Part shown: positions 1 through 9,040 of the stretch, in pieces
Layout: the number at the start of each line of letters is the position of its first letter
Numbering within the stretch: position 1 is the stretch's first letter
DNA from: Gautieria morchelliformis
Lineage: Eukaryota > Basidiomycota > Agaricomycetes > Gomphales > Gomphaceae
Assembly (NCBI GenBank): GCA_015179125.1
Contig: WHVA01000098.1
Span: forward strand, 1 to 64,000
Length of the DNA: 64,000 nucleotides
Direction: 5' to 3'
Translations under genes and position numbers: made by a program
Notes under the pieces: generated by a model
Seen by the model: only the letters and a program-made list of their open reading frames with translations
Told to the model about the DNA's origin: nothing
The model's database searches: none

Positions 1-164
1 GAAAGCACAGCTGGCCCGTGCGATAACCCAACAGGAATGACCCCTTCTGAGAAATCAAAGACCGTACAACCGCACCATATATTTCATGAACGATGGAGAA
101 ACCTGTCCACCGAACGGACTCTGCGGCCGCGGTGTGTAGAGTACAGTCGGAACTATGCTGTAGA
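1..164. other. unassigned sequence at window edge
   Basis: No gene or clear repeat end is recognised. Short open frames here lack any recognisable protein pattern. It may be the cut-off part of the repeat block that follows. Confidence 0.4.
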
Positions 165-617
165 CAAGAAAGCTTTGACACGGGGAGGCTCTGATTATCT
201 GATTGTAGAACAGAGGCATATGTGACTGGGTTTTATACAAAGAGCTGAGACAACATGTCAGAAGGTAGAGAGGTAAGCAATTCCAGTGCAAGCAAAGTCA
301 CTAGGATACATGGAGTAAGTAACTATGCAGAACAAGAGGAACTACCAGGGGGTGCAGCGTAGAACCAAGAACAATGGGCAAAAGAACAAGGGGTGTGTAG
401 GTCTAATTGATAGCAAAACAAATGGAACTTCTGATGATTCAGCCTTGCTGTTCTGACAGTTGAGTACGGAAGGCCGGTGAATAGAGGCATAGGGGGAAAC
501 ATGTGAATAGGAAAGAGCAAGGGGATCAAAAGGTCAAAGTGCGGATGTTTCAGAATAGAGTTGGAGGAGGTGTGGAGGTACTGGAGTTGGTCAACCAGTA
601 TGGTCATAACATTACCT
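165..617 (-). repeat. LTR-A partial copy
   Basis: This is a piece of a long terminal repeat family seen at least eight times in the window (also 3180-3535, 3536-4478, 6370-6575, 7170-7668, 20635-20831, 58098-58819 and 59424-59822). Read on the minus strand the family starts TGTTATGACC or TGTTACAACC and ends GATACATAACA. This copy keeps the 5' part in minus orientation and lacks the other end. It runs directly into a Helitron-like tail at its right. Left boundary is approximate. No coding potential is seen. Confidence 0.6.
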
Positions 618-627
618 ACCTTGGAAT

Positions 628-1019
628 GTGTTTGACTTATCCCAAGTTTGATTTACCCAAGGCGTTTGACCTTGCTGATGCGTTTGACTTGCACCCTAAA
701 AAATATATATATTTTAATAAATTATTAAATAAATTTTCGAGATAAAAAGAAAATAAATAAAAAATTTTTTTTTTTTTTCTTCATTTATGAAAAGATCATA
801 AATAATATACCCAAATAAACAGTTGTATAAATTCCAACATTACTTTATTTATTTTAAATTTCATACTAATTTAAATTTTACACTTGAAATTTTAGAATAC
901 AATTAAATCTTGTTCTAAAATACGAACGCCTGGGCGAGACATAATAAAATTTTGGTTCATTGTTTTCCATTCTTTTTATACATATGACAAAAATATATTT
1001 CGCGCGGGTATCCACCTAG
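628..1019 (+). mobile_element. Helitron-like 3' tail (copy a), interrupted
   Basis: The tail has GTTTGACTT/GTTTGACCT heptad-like repeats (628-695) followed in other copies by a GC hairpin and TATCCACCTAG. In this copy the hairpin is broken at about 700 by roughly 290 bp of AT-rich sequence (about 704-1000), after which CGCGCGGG and TATCCACCTAG resume and end with CTAG at 1016-1019, followed by T. A subterminal hairpin and a CTRR end before T are the standard signs of a Helitron 3' terminus. The interrupting AT-rich DNA has no visible coding. Confidence 0.55.
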
Positions 1020-1271
1020 TTACACTATATGAAAGCGGCTCAGTGGGAGGTTGTGGGTGCGCTGACCAATGCTGACCAATGCTTGGTCATTAGTTTGTCA
1101 GCAGAGCGTGCGAGCGGCGCAGCCGTGAGCCCCTGGCCCTATCACCGGTTTACGCCGGTCTGCCAGCTCCAGGTCTCTTTAGGTCAGCGGCGAGCGGCGC
1201 AGCCGCGAGAACACTGCGCAGCGGTCACGTGACCCGTTCGCACGTGGTCCGTGCACGACACGCGCGCACGG

Positions 1272-1279
1272 TATATAAA
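1272..1279 (+). promoter_or_regulatory. TATA-box-like motif in unit X
   Basis: TATATAAA is followed by GGCAGTTCGGTAGGATGGAA, and the same block recurs at 4825 in the second unit. Upstream is a GTCACGTGACC palindrome (about 1223). The conservation of both between the two units suggests a promoter carried within the repeat; transcription is inferred, not shown. Confidence 0.35.
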
Positions 1280-1332
1280 GGCAGTTCGGTAGGATGGAAC
1301 GCCAGGAATCTGCCCAACCGGCAATTCCTCAC

Positions 1333-1560
1333 TCTGCTGTCTGCGCTCTCTGCTGTGTGCTGTCTGCTGTGTCTGCTGTCTGCTGTGTCTGCTGTCTGCT
1401 GTGTCTGCGCTGTCTGCTCTCTTCTCTGTCTGCTGTCTGCTGTCTGCTGTCTGCTCTGTCTGCTCTGTCTGCTCTGTCTGCTCTGTCTGCTCTGTCTGCT
1501 CTGTCTGCTCTGTCTGCTCTGTCTGCTCTGTCTGCTCTGTCCCTATCTGCTCTGCTCTGT
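1333..1560 (+). repeat. 9-bp minisatellite (CTGCTCTGT)n
   Basis: Degenerate CTGTCTGCTGTG repeats pass into about ten near-perfect CTGCTCTGT units (about 1451-1545). All three forward frames stay open because the unit is a multiple of three without stops, which produces artefactual Ser-Ala-Leu and Cys-Ser-Val repeat ORFs. A shorter, decayed version lies at 4875-4960 in the second unit. Confidence 0.9.
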
Positions 1561-2344
1561 GCTCCTTTAGCTGGCTGGCTGTCTATTGCTTTGGCAGGCT
1601 GGCTATCTTTTGCTTGGGTTGGCTGGCTATCTATTGGGTTGGCTGGCTTTCTATTGGTAGGTAATATCTCTTTTTTAATGCATTGCCATGTATTTTATTT
1701 TATTTGTGTTTGTAATCTCATTGGTTCCTTTTTTTTTTCCATCATATTGTATTGTCACATATGTGCTTTATATTTTTGTGAATTTTTTCGAAAATACATT
1801 TAAATAAAATCCCAAGACTGTGCTGAACAAATTGGATTTTAATATCTATATTTTTCAGGGTTTCTTTTTGCAAATAGACATCAATGAGTTTCTTCTAAAA
1901 TTCACCACAACAGATTCTGCTTTCAATGTGGTTTGTTTTGTTGTTTTATTTACTGTCAAGCTGCTCACCAGGCACTCCTCTCTGGTGTTCTCTGGCTATA
2001 CTGGTGGCTGGCTTACTATGGCTTTGGCTGGGCTCTGGGTTTCTCTGTCAGTCTCTGGCTGGGCATTGATAACAGCTTCTGCTTCAATGTACTGTACTTT
2101 TTTGACATTTTTCGAAAAATAGATAATCCTATCTTAGCTAAAATTAATAACCATCTCAGCTTACAAGTACTAGACATTTTCTTGACATTTTTTCAAAAAA
2201 TAGATAATCCTGACTTTGCTAAAATTAATGACAGCAGCTGCTGAAATATGGTTTCCTTGACTATTTTATTTATGTCTGTATATGTCACAAAATAGATATT
2301 GATACATGTCCCTGACTTTGCTAAAAGTTAATAAGTAGTAACAG

Positions 2345-3060
2345 CCTCTGATTGCTTCACTTTGAGGCCCTTGGGGATATGCTACACAGACCATTGGGAC
2401 ATGCTACGCATGCTATACTTCAGGGGCATGCTACACACACAATGCTTGGGGACACGCATGTTATGAGTGGAGACATGCAATGCATGGGGACACACAGGCT
2501 ATGCATGGGCACACGCACGCTATGCATGGGGATGTGCACACTATATGTGGGGACACACTATGCTTGGGGACACGGTACAAACAAGGGACGCACTACAGGG
2601 GAAAACACTACAAACAAGGGACATTCTACACATGCTATACTTGGGGGACACGCTACAAACAAAGGACATGCTATGCACACTATACTTGGGGGACATGTTA
2701 TGCATTGGGGAAACACTTTGCACACTATACTTGAGGGAGATGCTACACACACTACATGTAGGGACATGCTACACATGTGGACACGCTATGCATGGGGGAC
2801 ACACATGCTATAATTTAGGGACATGCTATGTTTGGGGACATGCTACAGACCAGGGACATGCCATGCACACTGTACTTGGGGACATGCTACATGTGGAGAC
2901 ACACTATGCATGGAGGACATGCTACGCACACTATACTTGGGGACATGTTATGTGTGGGGTCATGTTACAAACCAGGGACACAATAAGCATGCTATATTTG
3001 AGGCTATGCACACTCTACTTGGGCACATGCAGACATGTGTAGAGATATTACATATCTTGA
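2345..3060 (+). repeat. GGGACA/TATGCA minisatellite, copy 1
   Basis: Irregular tandem units of about 20-26 bp built from GGGACATGCTACACACACTA-like words cover this interval. The same array occurs at 5835-6370, and an inverted array at 6600-6925. Length and sequence vary between units, so this is an old variable minisatellite. The units have no separate spacers, which rules out a CRISPR-like arrangement. No coding function is supported. Confidence 0.85.
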
Positions 3061-3179
3061 TGTGTTACTTATAGCTACTTTCAATTGCAATGAGATGTCT
3101 TTTACTTATCCCAAGTTTGATTTACCCAATGCGTTTGACCTACACCCCCGTGTGAAGCATGGGTATCCACCTAGAGGTA

Positions 3180-3535
3180 AGGGTTCAACAATCGAGTTAA
3201 GTTGGATATCAGAAATTGAGTTGGAAGGCAGAGGTCAGAGAGACAGAGGCCTTGCAAGTACTTGCTGTGGTAAGAACAGGAAACAGTGCAAAGGGAGTCA
3301 CATATCAAAGTCAATTATCTGATTGCAGAACAGAGGCACACATGACTGGGTTTTATACAAAGAGCTGAGACAACATGTCAGAAGGTAGAGGTAAGCAATT
3401 CCAGTGCAAGCAAAAGTAAATAGGATAAATGGAGTAAGTAACTAATACAGAACAAGAGGAACTACAAGGGGGTGCCGGGTAGAACTAAGAACAATCAATA
3501 GGCAAAAGAACAAGGGGAATGTGGGTCTAATTGAT
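3180..3535 (-). repeat. LTR-A partial copy, interrupted
   Basis: It matches the LTR-A pieces at 165-617 and 7170-7668 (shared words include GGTTTTATACAAAGAGCTGA and AGTAAGTAACTA). It is cut at 3535 by the longer LTR-A copy that follows; the related copy at about 7455 continues with different bases at this point. Confidence 0.6.
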
Positions 3536-4478
3536 TGTTACATATCGGAATTCCCGGAGGTCAGAACTGGACGGGACAACAGCTTCAACTTATGTGTTGC
3601 ACCCCTGATGAACTACCTTCCTAAGTATTCGGGATTGACTTGCGGATATCGGAGAAGGCAGAAGTCGGGAACAGAGTACTGAGAGTTGAGGTTTGAGGGT
3701 CGGAGAACAAAGGTCAGAAGAGGCGGAAGAGGCGGAGGACACAGGGTCGAGAGCGGAAGGGGACAAGACTAGCAAAACTCACTGTGCTAAGAACGGGAGA
3801 CAGTGCGAGGGGAATCACGTATCGAAGTCAATTATCTGATTGCAGAAACGGAGACATACATGAGGGGTTTTATACAAAGAGCTGAAGCAACAGGTAATGG
3901 TATGGTACTAAGCAAATTCCGGAGAGTGCGGGAATCGGACAGACATACGGGGCAAGTAACTAATGTGGAACAATGGGATGACAAGGGGGGTGTAGGGTAG
4001 GGTAAGTACAATGGCAAAGAACAAGGCGAGTAAGTACAATAGGCATTGGAAGAAACGGAATGACGGAAATGGTATCTTGCTGTGTTCAGGGTCGAGTATG
4101 GGGGCCGGTATCTGGAGGTGGCCAGGGGTACTGAAATCACAAGGGTCGAGGTAGAGGGTTGCGGATGGTGCGGATGTTGTGGAATAGAGTCGGAGGTGGT
4201 GCGGAGGCGGTGAAGAGGTGGTGCGGAGGATATGCAGATATGGCGGAGATGGTTGAGTGGAACAGTTGTAACATTGATAGTGGAACAAATGGACCTCCTG
4301 ATGCTCCGGACTTGCTATGCTAAGGGTCAAGTAGGGAAGGCCGGTGAATAGAGTCAAAAGGGGAAGTATGTGAATAGTAAAGAACAAGGGGATTAAAAGG
4401 TCGAAGTGTGGACATTGCGGAATAGAGCCAGAGGAGGCATGGAGGTACCAGAGTTGGTCCAGCAGCATGGTCATAACA
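3536..4478 (-). mobile_element. solo LTR-A, full length (about 943 bp)
   Basis: On the minus strand this runs from TGTTATGACC to GATATGTAACA, the two ends that define the family, with TG...CA termini. It carries no internal retrotransposon coding and so is a solo LTR. No target-site duplication was found (TTGAT on the left, TTACC on the right). That fits insertion inside, or recombination with, another LTR-A copy. The right side continues into a Helitron-like tail as in the other copies. Confidence 0.6.
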
Positions 4479-4557
4479 TTACCTACCTTGATGTGTTACT
4501 TAGAGCTACTTTCAATCAATAAGATGTGTTTGATCTGAAAGAAATTTTCTTATCCGA

Positions 4558-4672
4558 ATGTGTTTGACTTATCCCAAGTTTGATTTACCCAAGGCTTTGA
4601 CCTTGCTGATGCATTTGACCTTACCGAGGCATTTGACTTGCACCCCCGCGCGAAGCGCGGGTATCCACCTAG
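4558..4672 (+). mobile_element. Helitron-like 3' tail (copy c), intact hairpin
   Basis: GTTTGACTTATCCC and related repeats lead to a perfect 7-bp hairpin, CCCGCGC (4645-4651), loop GAA, GCGCGGG (4655-4661), then TATCCACCTAG ending at 4672 before T. The hairpin-to-end spacing of 11 nt and the CTAG|T junction fit a Helitron terminus. This is the best-preserved copy together with 7678-7791. Confidence 0.65.
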
Positions 4673-5834
4673 TTACACTATATGAAAGCGGCTCGGTGGG
4701 AGGTTGTGGGCACCGCTGACAAATAATATTATGTAAAAATTATGTCAGCGGCGAGTGGCGCAGCCGCGAGCAACGAACGCTGCGCAGCAGCGTCCGCAGT
4801 CACGTGACCCGTTCGCGCGGGCGGTATATAAAGGCAGTTCGGTAGGATGGAACGACAGGAATCTGCCCGACTGGCAATTCCTCTCTCTGCTGTCTGCTAT
4901 GTCTGCTGTGTGCTCTGTGCTGTGTCTACTGTCTGCTGCGCTCTCTGGTGTCTCCTCCTTCAGCTGGCTGACTGTCCATTGCTTTGGTTGGCTGGCTTTC
5001 TATTGGTTTGCTTGGATGGCTATCTATTGGCTTGGCTGGCTTTCTATTGGTAGGTAATATCTCTTTTTTAATGCATTCCCATGTATTTTATTTTATTTGT
5101 GTTTATAATTTTATTGGTTCCTTTTTTTTTTTTTTCATCATATTGTATTGTCACATGTGCTTTATATTTTTGTGAATTTTTTCGAAAATAGATTTAAATA
5201 AAATCCCAAGACTGTGCTGAAAAAAAGTATTTATATATATATATTTTTCAGGTTTTTTTCGAAAATTGACATCAATAAGTTTCCTCTAAAATTAATGACA
5301 ATATGTTCTACATTTAAATGTGGTTTGTTTTGTTGTTTGATTTACTGTAAAGCTGCCAGGCACTCCTTCTCTGGCTATACTGGTGGCTGGCTTACTATGG
5401 CTTTGGCTGGCCTCTGGGTTTCTCTGTCAGTCTCTGGGCTTCTCTGGCTTGGGCTGGGCATTAATAACAGCTTCTGCTTCAATGTACTGTACTTTTTTGG
5501 CATTTTTTCACAAATAGATGTCAATAAATTATCCTGACTTTGTGAAAATTGACAACAGCTTCAGGTTAAATGTACAGTGCATTTTTTTGACATTTTTCGA
5601 AAAATAGATAATCTTGACTCTGTTAAAGTTAATAATAACTTCAGCTTAAATGTACTGGACATTTGTTTTGACATTTTTCAACAAATAGATAATCCTGACT
5701 TTGCTAAAATTATTGACAGCAGCTGCTTAAATATGGCTTCCTTTACTATTTTATTTATATCTGTATGTCACAAAATAGATATTGATACATGTCCCTGAGT
5801 TTGCTAAAAGTTAATGAAAAGACAGCCTCTGCTT

Positions 5835-6370
5835 GCTTCACTTTGAGGCCCTTGGGATATGCTACACATGCCATTGGGACATGCTATGCATGCTATACTT
5901 GAGGGGCATGCTACACACACTATGCATGGGGACACGCACACTATGCATGGAGACACATATGTTATGCATGGAGACATGCATGTTAGGCGTGAAGACATGC
6001 ATGTTATCCGTGAAGACATGCATGTTAGGCGTGGAGACATGCATGTTGTGCATGGGGACACACATGCTATGCTTGGGGACAAGCATGCTATGCATGGGCA
6101 CACACACACTATGCATGGGGATGTGCACACTATATGGTGGGATACACTATGCTTGGGGGAGACGGTACAAACAAGAGACACACTACACACACTATGCATG
6201 GGGAAAAACAAGGGACATTCTATACATGCTATCCTTGGAGGACATGTTATGCATGGGGGACACACTTTGCATACTATACTTGAGGGAGAGGCTACACACA
6301 CTATGTGTAAGGAGATGCTACACATGTGGACACGCTATGCATGGGGGACACACATGCTATAATTTAGGGA
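5835..6370 (+). repeat. GGGACA/TATGCA minisatellite, copy 2
   Basis: This is the same irregular array as at 2345-3060, with words such as CTATGCATGGGGACAC and a local expansion of a GTGAAGACATGCATGTTA-type unit (about 5960-6050). It stops abruptly at an LTR-A end at about 6370. Confidence 0.85.
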
Positions 6371-6575
6371 CTCTCTGACCTCCGTCTTCCAACTCGATTT
6401 CTGATATCCAACTTCACTTAATTCTTGAACCCTTACCTCTTCAGTTATAATACTTGACCTCTTCCAACTTCCGATCTCCAATCTCCAAAATACTTAGGAT
6501 GATAGTTGGGGGCACAACATATAAGTTGAAGCTGCAGTCCTTTTAGAGCCAAACCCGATACATAACAGGTAATGA
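6370..6575 (+). repeat. LTR-A 3' end fragment
   Basis: The interval has pyrimidine-rich CTCCGTCTTCCAACT words, AATACTTAGGATGATAGTT, and ends GATACATAACA at 6575. The same order appears at 20635-20831 and 58550-58819. Only the 3' part of the LTR is present, in plus orientation. Confidence 0.6.
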
Positions 6576-6599
6576 CTCTACACATTTCTCCCATGTCTG

Positions 6600-6925
6600 T
6601 GTGTCCCCTACCTCACGTGTAGCATGTCCTCACCTGTAGTTGTCATCACACTTCATCTGTCCTCACCCATATCGCATCCTCACACGTAGCGTGTCCTCAC
6701 AGGTGGCATGTCCCCACATGAACTGTGTCCCAAAGTATAGTGTGCATAGTGTGTCCCTCAAGTATAGTGTGTGTAGTGTGTCCCTTGTTTGTAACGTGTC
6801 CCTAAGTATAGTGTGCATAGTGTGTCCCCACATGCAGCATGTCCCCAAGTACAGTGTGTGTGGCATGTCCCACATGCATAACATATCCCTCAAGTATTTG
6901 TGTGTAGCATGTCCTGGTTTGCAGC
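6600..6925 (-). repeat. minisatellite, inverted copy
   Basis: Words such as GTGTCCCCAAGTATAGTGTG are the reverse complement of the units at 2345-3060 and 5835-6370. With 5835-6370 this makes a large imperfect inverted repeat around an LTR-A fragment. Confidence 0.8.
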
Positions 6926-7165
6926 ATGTCCCCAAACGCACCCTGCATGGAAAATGGCAAGTGCAAGAAAAACTTCCCAAAGCCATTCTGTGAGGAAACC
7001 AGTCTGAATGAGGATGGATATCCAAAATATCGTCGTCGCAATGATGGAAGGCTGCACAATGTCAGAGGTGACATGCTGGACAACAGATGGGTTGTGCCAT
7101 ACTCTGCCCTGCTCTTGCTCAAATTCTGGTGTCACATCAACCCTGAACTCACCATCAATGTGAGG
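6926..7165 (+). pseudogene. Helitron Rep/helicase fragment
   Basis: About 80 codons stay open and carry the pattern CMENGKCKKNFPKPFC, then NEDGYPKYRRR, LDNRWVVPY and FWCHINPE. This is the conserved block of Helitron replication-initiator/PIF1-type helicase proteins, usually written GKC.K.FPK.F, DGYP.YRRR, DNRWVVPYNP.L...HINVE. In intact Helitrons this protein is over 1,000 residues; here it is cut on the left by a minisatellite and on the right by LTR-A sequence. It is a truncated, non-functional remnant, but it names the family of the surrounding unit. Confidence 0.75.
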
Positions 7166-7169
7166 TGTA

Positions 7170-7668
7170 TCACAGAGGCCTTGCAAGTACTTGCTCTGCT
7201 AAGAATAGGAAACAGTGCAAAGGGAGTCACATATTAAAGTTGATATCTAATTGTAGAACAGAGGCATACATGACTGGGTTTTATACAAAGAGCTGAGACA
7301 ACATGTCAGAAGGTAGAGAGGTAAGCAATTCCAGTGCAAGCAAAAGTCACTAGGATACATGGAGTAAGTAACTAATGTGGAACAAGAGGAACTACCAGGG
7401 GGTGCAGTGTAGAACTAAGAACAATGGGCAAAAGAACAAGGGGTGTGTAGGTCTAATTGATAGCAAAACAAATGGAACTTCTGATGATCCAGACTTGCTG
7501 TGCTGACAGTTGAGTACGGAAGGCCGGTGAATAGAGGCATAGGGGGAAGCATGTGAATAGGAAAGAACAAGGGGATCAAAAGGTCAAAGTGGGGACATTG
7601 TGGAATAGAGTTGGAGGAGGTGTGGAGGTACTGGAGTTGGTCAACCAGTATGGTCATAACATTACCTA
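7170..7668 (-). repeat. LTR-A partial copy
   Basis: Sequence is nearly identical to 165-617 and runs from a GGCCTTGCAAGTACTTGCT word through TATACAAAGAGCTGAGACAA to GGTCATAACA at about 7668, in minus orientation. It breaks the Helitron coding remnant on its left and abuts the Helitron tail on its right. Confidence 0.6.
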
Positions 7669-7677
7669 TGTTGGAAT

Positions 7678-7791
7678 GTGTTTGACTTATCCCAAGTTTG
7701 ATTCACCCAATGTGTTTGACCTTGCTGATGCATTTGACCTTACCGATGTGTTTGACTTGCACCCCCGCGCTTCGCGCGGGTATCCACCTAG
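7678..7791 (+). mobile_element. Helitron-like 3' tail (copy d), intact hairpin
   Basis: GTTTGAC repeats are followed by CCCGCGC (7764-7770), loop TTC, GCGCGGG (7774-7780) and TATCCACCTAG ending at 7791 before T. The loop is TTC here and GAA in copy c, while the stem is unchanged, so base pairing is kept. Confidence 0.65.
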
Positions 7792-8328
7792 TAGCCTATA
7801 GGGTCATCCACGTACGCACTACATTTACAGACCCGGTGCTCTCTGCGTCGCTCTCTGCACCCTTCGCCGGAGTCTGAGTCAGTTGCGGTTCCATCTCATT
7901 AGTGACATCATTGATCTCGACATACTAGTAGTTGGCAGGAGCTTTCAAGTTGTGAGAATTCCCCCTCGGGCATGGCTCCTCGCCCCGGCTGCAGCATAAA
8001 GTCTCTTGATGTGGGCCAGAGCGTGACAGGGGACTCGGCGTTGACTTAGTTGTGGTCATTAGGACTTACTAGACGTGCTGCAAACTAGTTGGTGGCAAGT
8101 CCCAGGCTCATCCTCTTGAACGTTACGGTGGCACGTGACATGCTTCGGAATGCAGCTCTCAGTCCCGACGGCTGCTGTCCTCAACGTTCTGCCCCAGAGT
8201 AAGAGGCCTGTATTGTCCTAGTAGTCGTCAACCAAGCGGCCTGTCAGTCTCGGCCCTCGATCTAGATTTTCAAGTGACCCCTGTGCATTAACTTCAGAGT
8301 TGCTGATCTATTCACGGCTACTTCCATC
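7792..8328. other. spacer upstream of ligase locus
   Basis: This is ordinary-composition single-copy-looking DNA between the repeat block and the first SWIM exon copy. No open frame with a recognisable pattern is seen. It probably holds the original promoter of the DNA ligase gene. No clear TATA box was found. Confidence 0.4.
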
Positions 8329-9040
8329 ATGCCAGAGGACGAGCTTGCTGAGATAAATGGCATCCTACCCAAGAGAGTTATAGCTGACGGCGAAGAAGTA
8401 GAGGCGCGATCTATGACCAGGTAAAATATATCCCTTTGGAAGACATCAATTTACCGCTGACGGCCAGCCGTAGCAAATCCGTATGTTCTAGTTTACTATG
8501 GGCAGATGGCCGAAACAACTTAGTGTCAAAAGGTCTATAAAGTCAAAAGAACTTGGGATCATTTTTATTGCACCTGTCCAGTGAGTGCCGTGGCACTCAA
8601 CGCGCGGTCACTCATGGTCTAATGTTTGACAGGCGTGGAGAAATCAGGTGACAGGAACATATCAGTGCTTCTACCGTTGCTAATACCTCGTGTAGGCCAG
8701 AGTTCCCGTCAATTCCAGGACGTGTAAGCACCTTCGTTCGATCTTGGGTGATGCCTACGAAGATGCTCGCCTTGCTCTCAAAAATCTTGATGGTGTGAAG
8801 AAAGAGTCCTCGTCTAAACCCCCAAAGACACCATCTAAGTCGGCTAAAAGGAAAAGGCGTGGTGACGATGACGACGACGCTAAGCCAAAGAAGAAAAAAC
8901 TATCCCGCAGCACAAAAGGTAAGATGAAGACAAAAGGCGAGATTGAGGAGGAGGAGCAGGAGCAGGAGGAGAAGGAGGAAGAAGAGGTGGACAGGGAAGT
9001 GCTGTCTAAGAAGCCGCCTCCGATTCACGATTCCGCCGCC
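8329..9040 (+). pseudogene. tandem duplicate of ligase SWIM exons (copy A)
   Basis: A 712-bp direct duplication of the ligase 5' exons: exon 1A 8329-8420 (starts MPEDELAEIN), 2A 8506-8580, the 15-nt exon 3A 8633-8647, and 4A from 8696. Exon 4A encodes the end of the SWIM finger, a Lys/Asp-rich linker and a Glu-rich run, and reads in frame into exon 1 of the intact gene at 9041. Exon 2A has 75 nt against 76 in the intact copy (TGTCAAAAG against TGTCCAAAAG), a one-base loss that shifts the frame. Were it not for this base the locus would encode a double-SWIM ligase. Either copy A is dead, or transcription starts further downstream. Confidence 0.65.

Larger units (their letters stand above)
1020..3174 (+). 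mobile_element. candidate non-autonomous Helitron-like unit X
   Basis: This stretch begins right after one CTAG tail and ends with another, degenerate one (3141-3174, imperfect CCCCGTG/CATGGG hairpin, CTAG at 3171-3174). The same starting sequence follows the tail at 4672, so tail plus flank is duplicated. Inside are a GC-rich segment, a TATATAAA motif, a 9-bp minisatellite, AT-rich DNA and a GGGACA minisatellite. No Rep/helicase coding is visible here. It could be a head-to-tail Helitron array or a segmental duplication carrying Helitron tails. The 5' TC terminus expected for classic Helitrons was not identified. Confidence 0.45.
4673..7791 (+). mobile_element. candidate Helitron unit X' with coding remnant
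   Basis: The start matches unit X base for base over the first tens of bases (TTACACTATATGAAAGCGGC). It contains the TATATAAA motif (4825-4832), a short CTGTCTGCT array, AT-rich sequence shared with unit X, minisatellites in both orientations, LTR-A pieces and a fragment of Helitron Rep/helicase at 6926-7165. It ends in an intact hairpin tail at 7791. The coding remnant plus the tail is the main reason for calling the units Helitron-like. LTR insertions and rearrangements mean the element is a fossil. Confidence 0.5.

Noticed and set aside
1229-1803. Open frames of 87-169 codons rich in Ser-Ala-Leu or Cys-Leu
   Set aside because: They are the three readings of one 9-bp minisatellite and have no independent support.
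2352-3074. Overlapping frames in the GGGACA array and a CRISPR-like look
   Set aside because: Units are irregular, with no constant repeat plus unique spacer, and the organism is a fungus. Minisatellite explains it.
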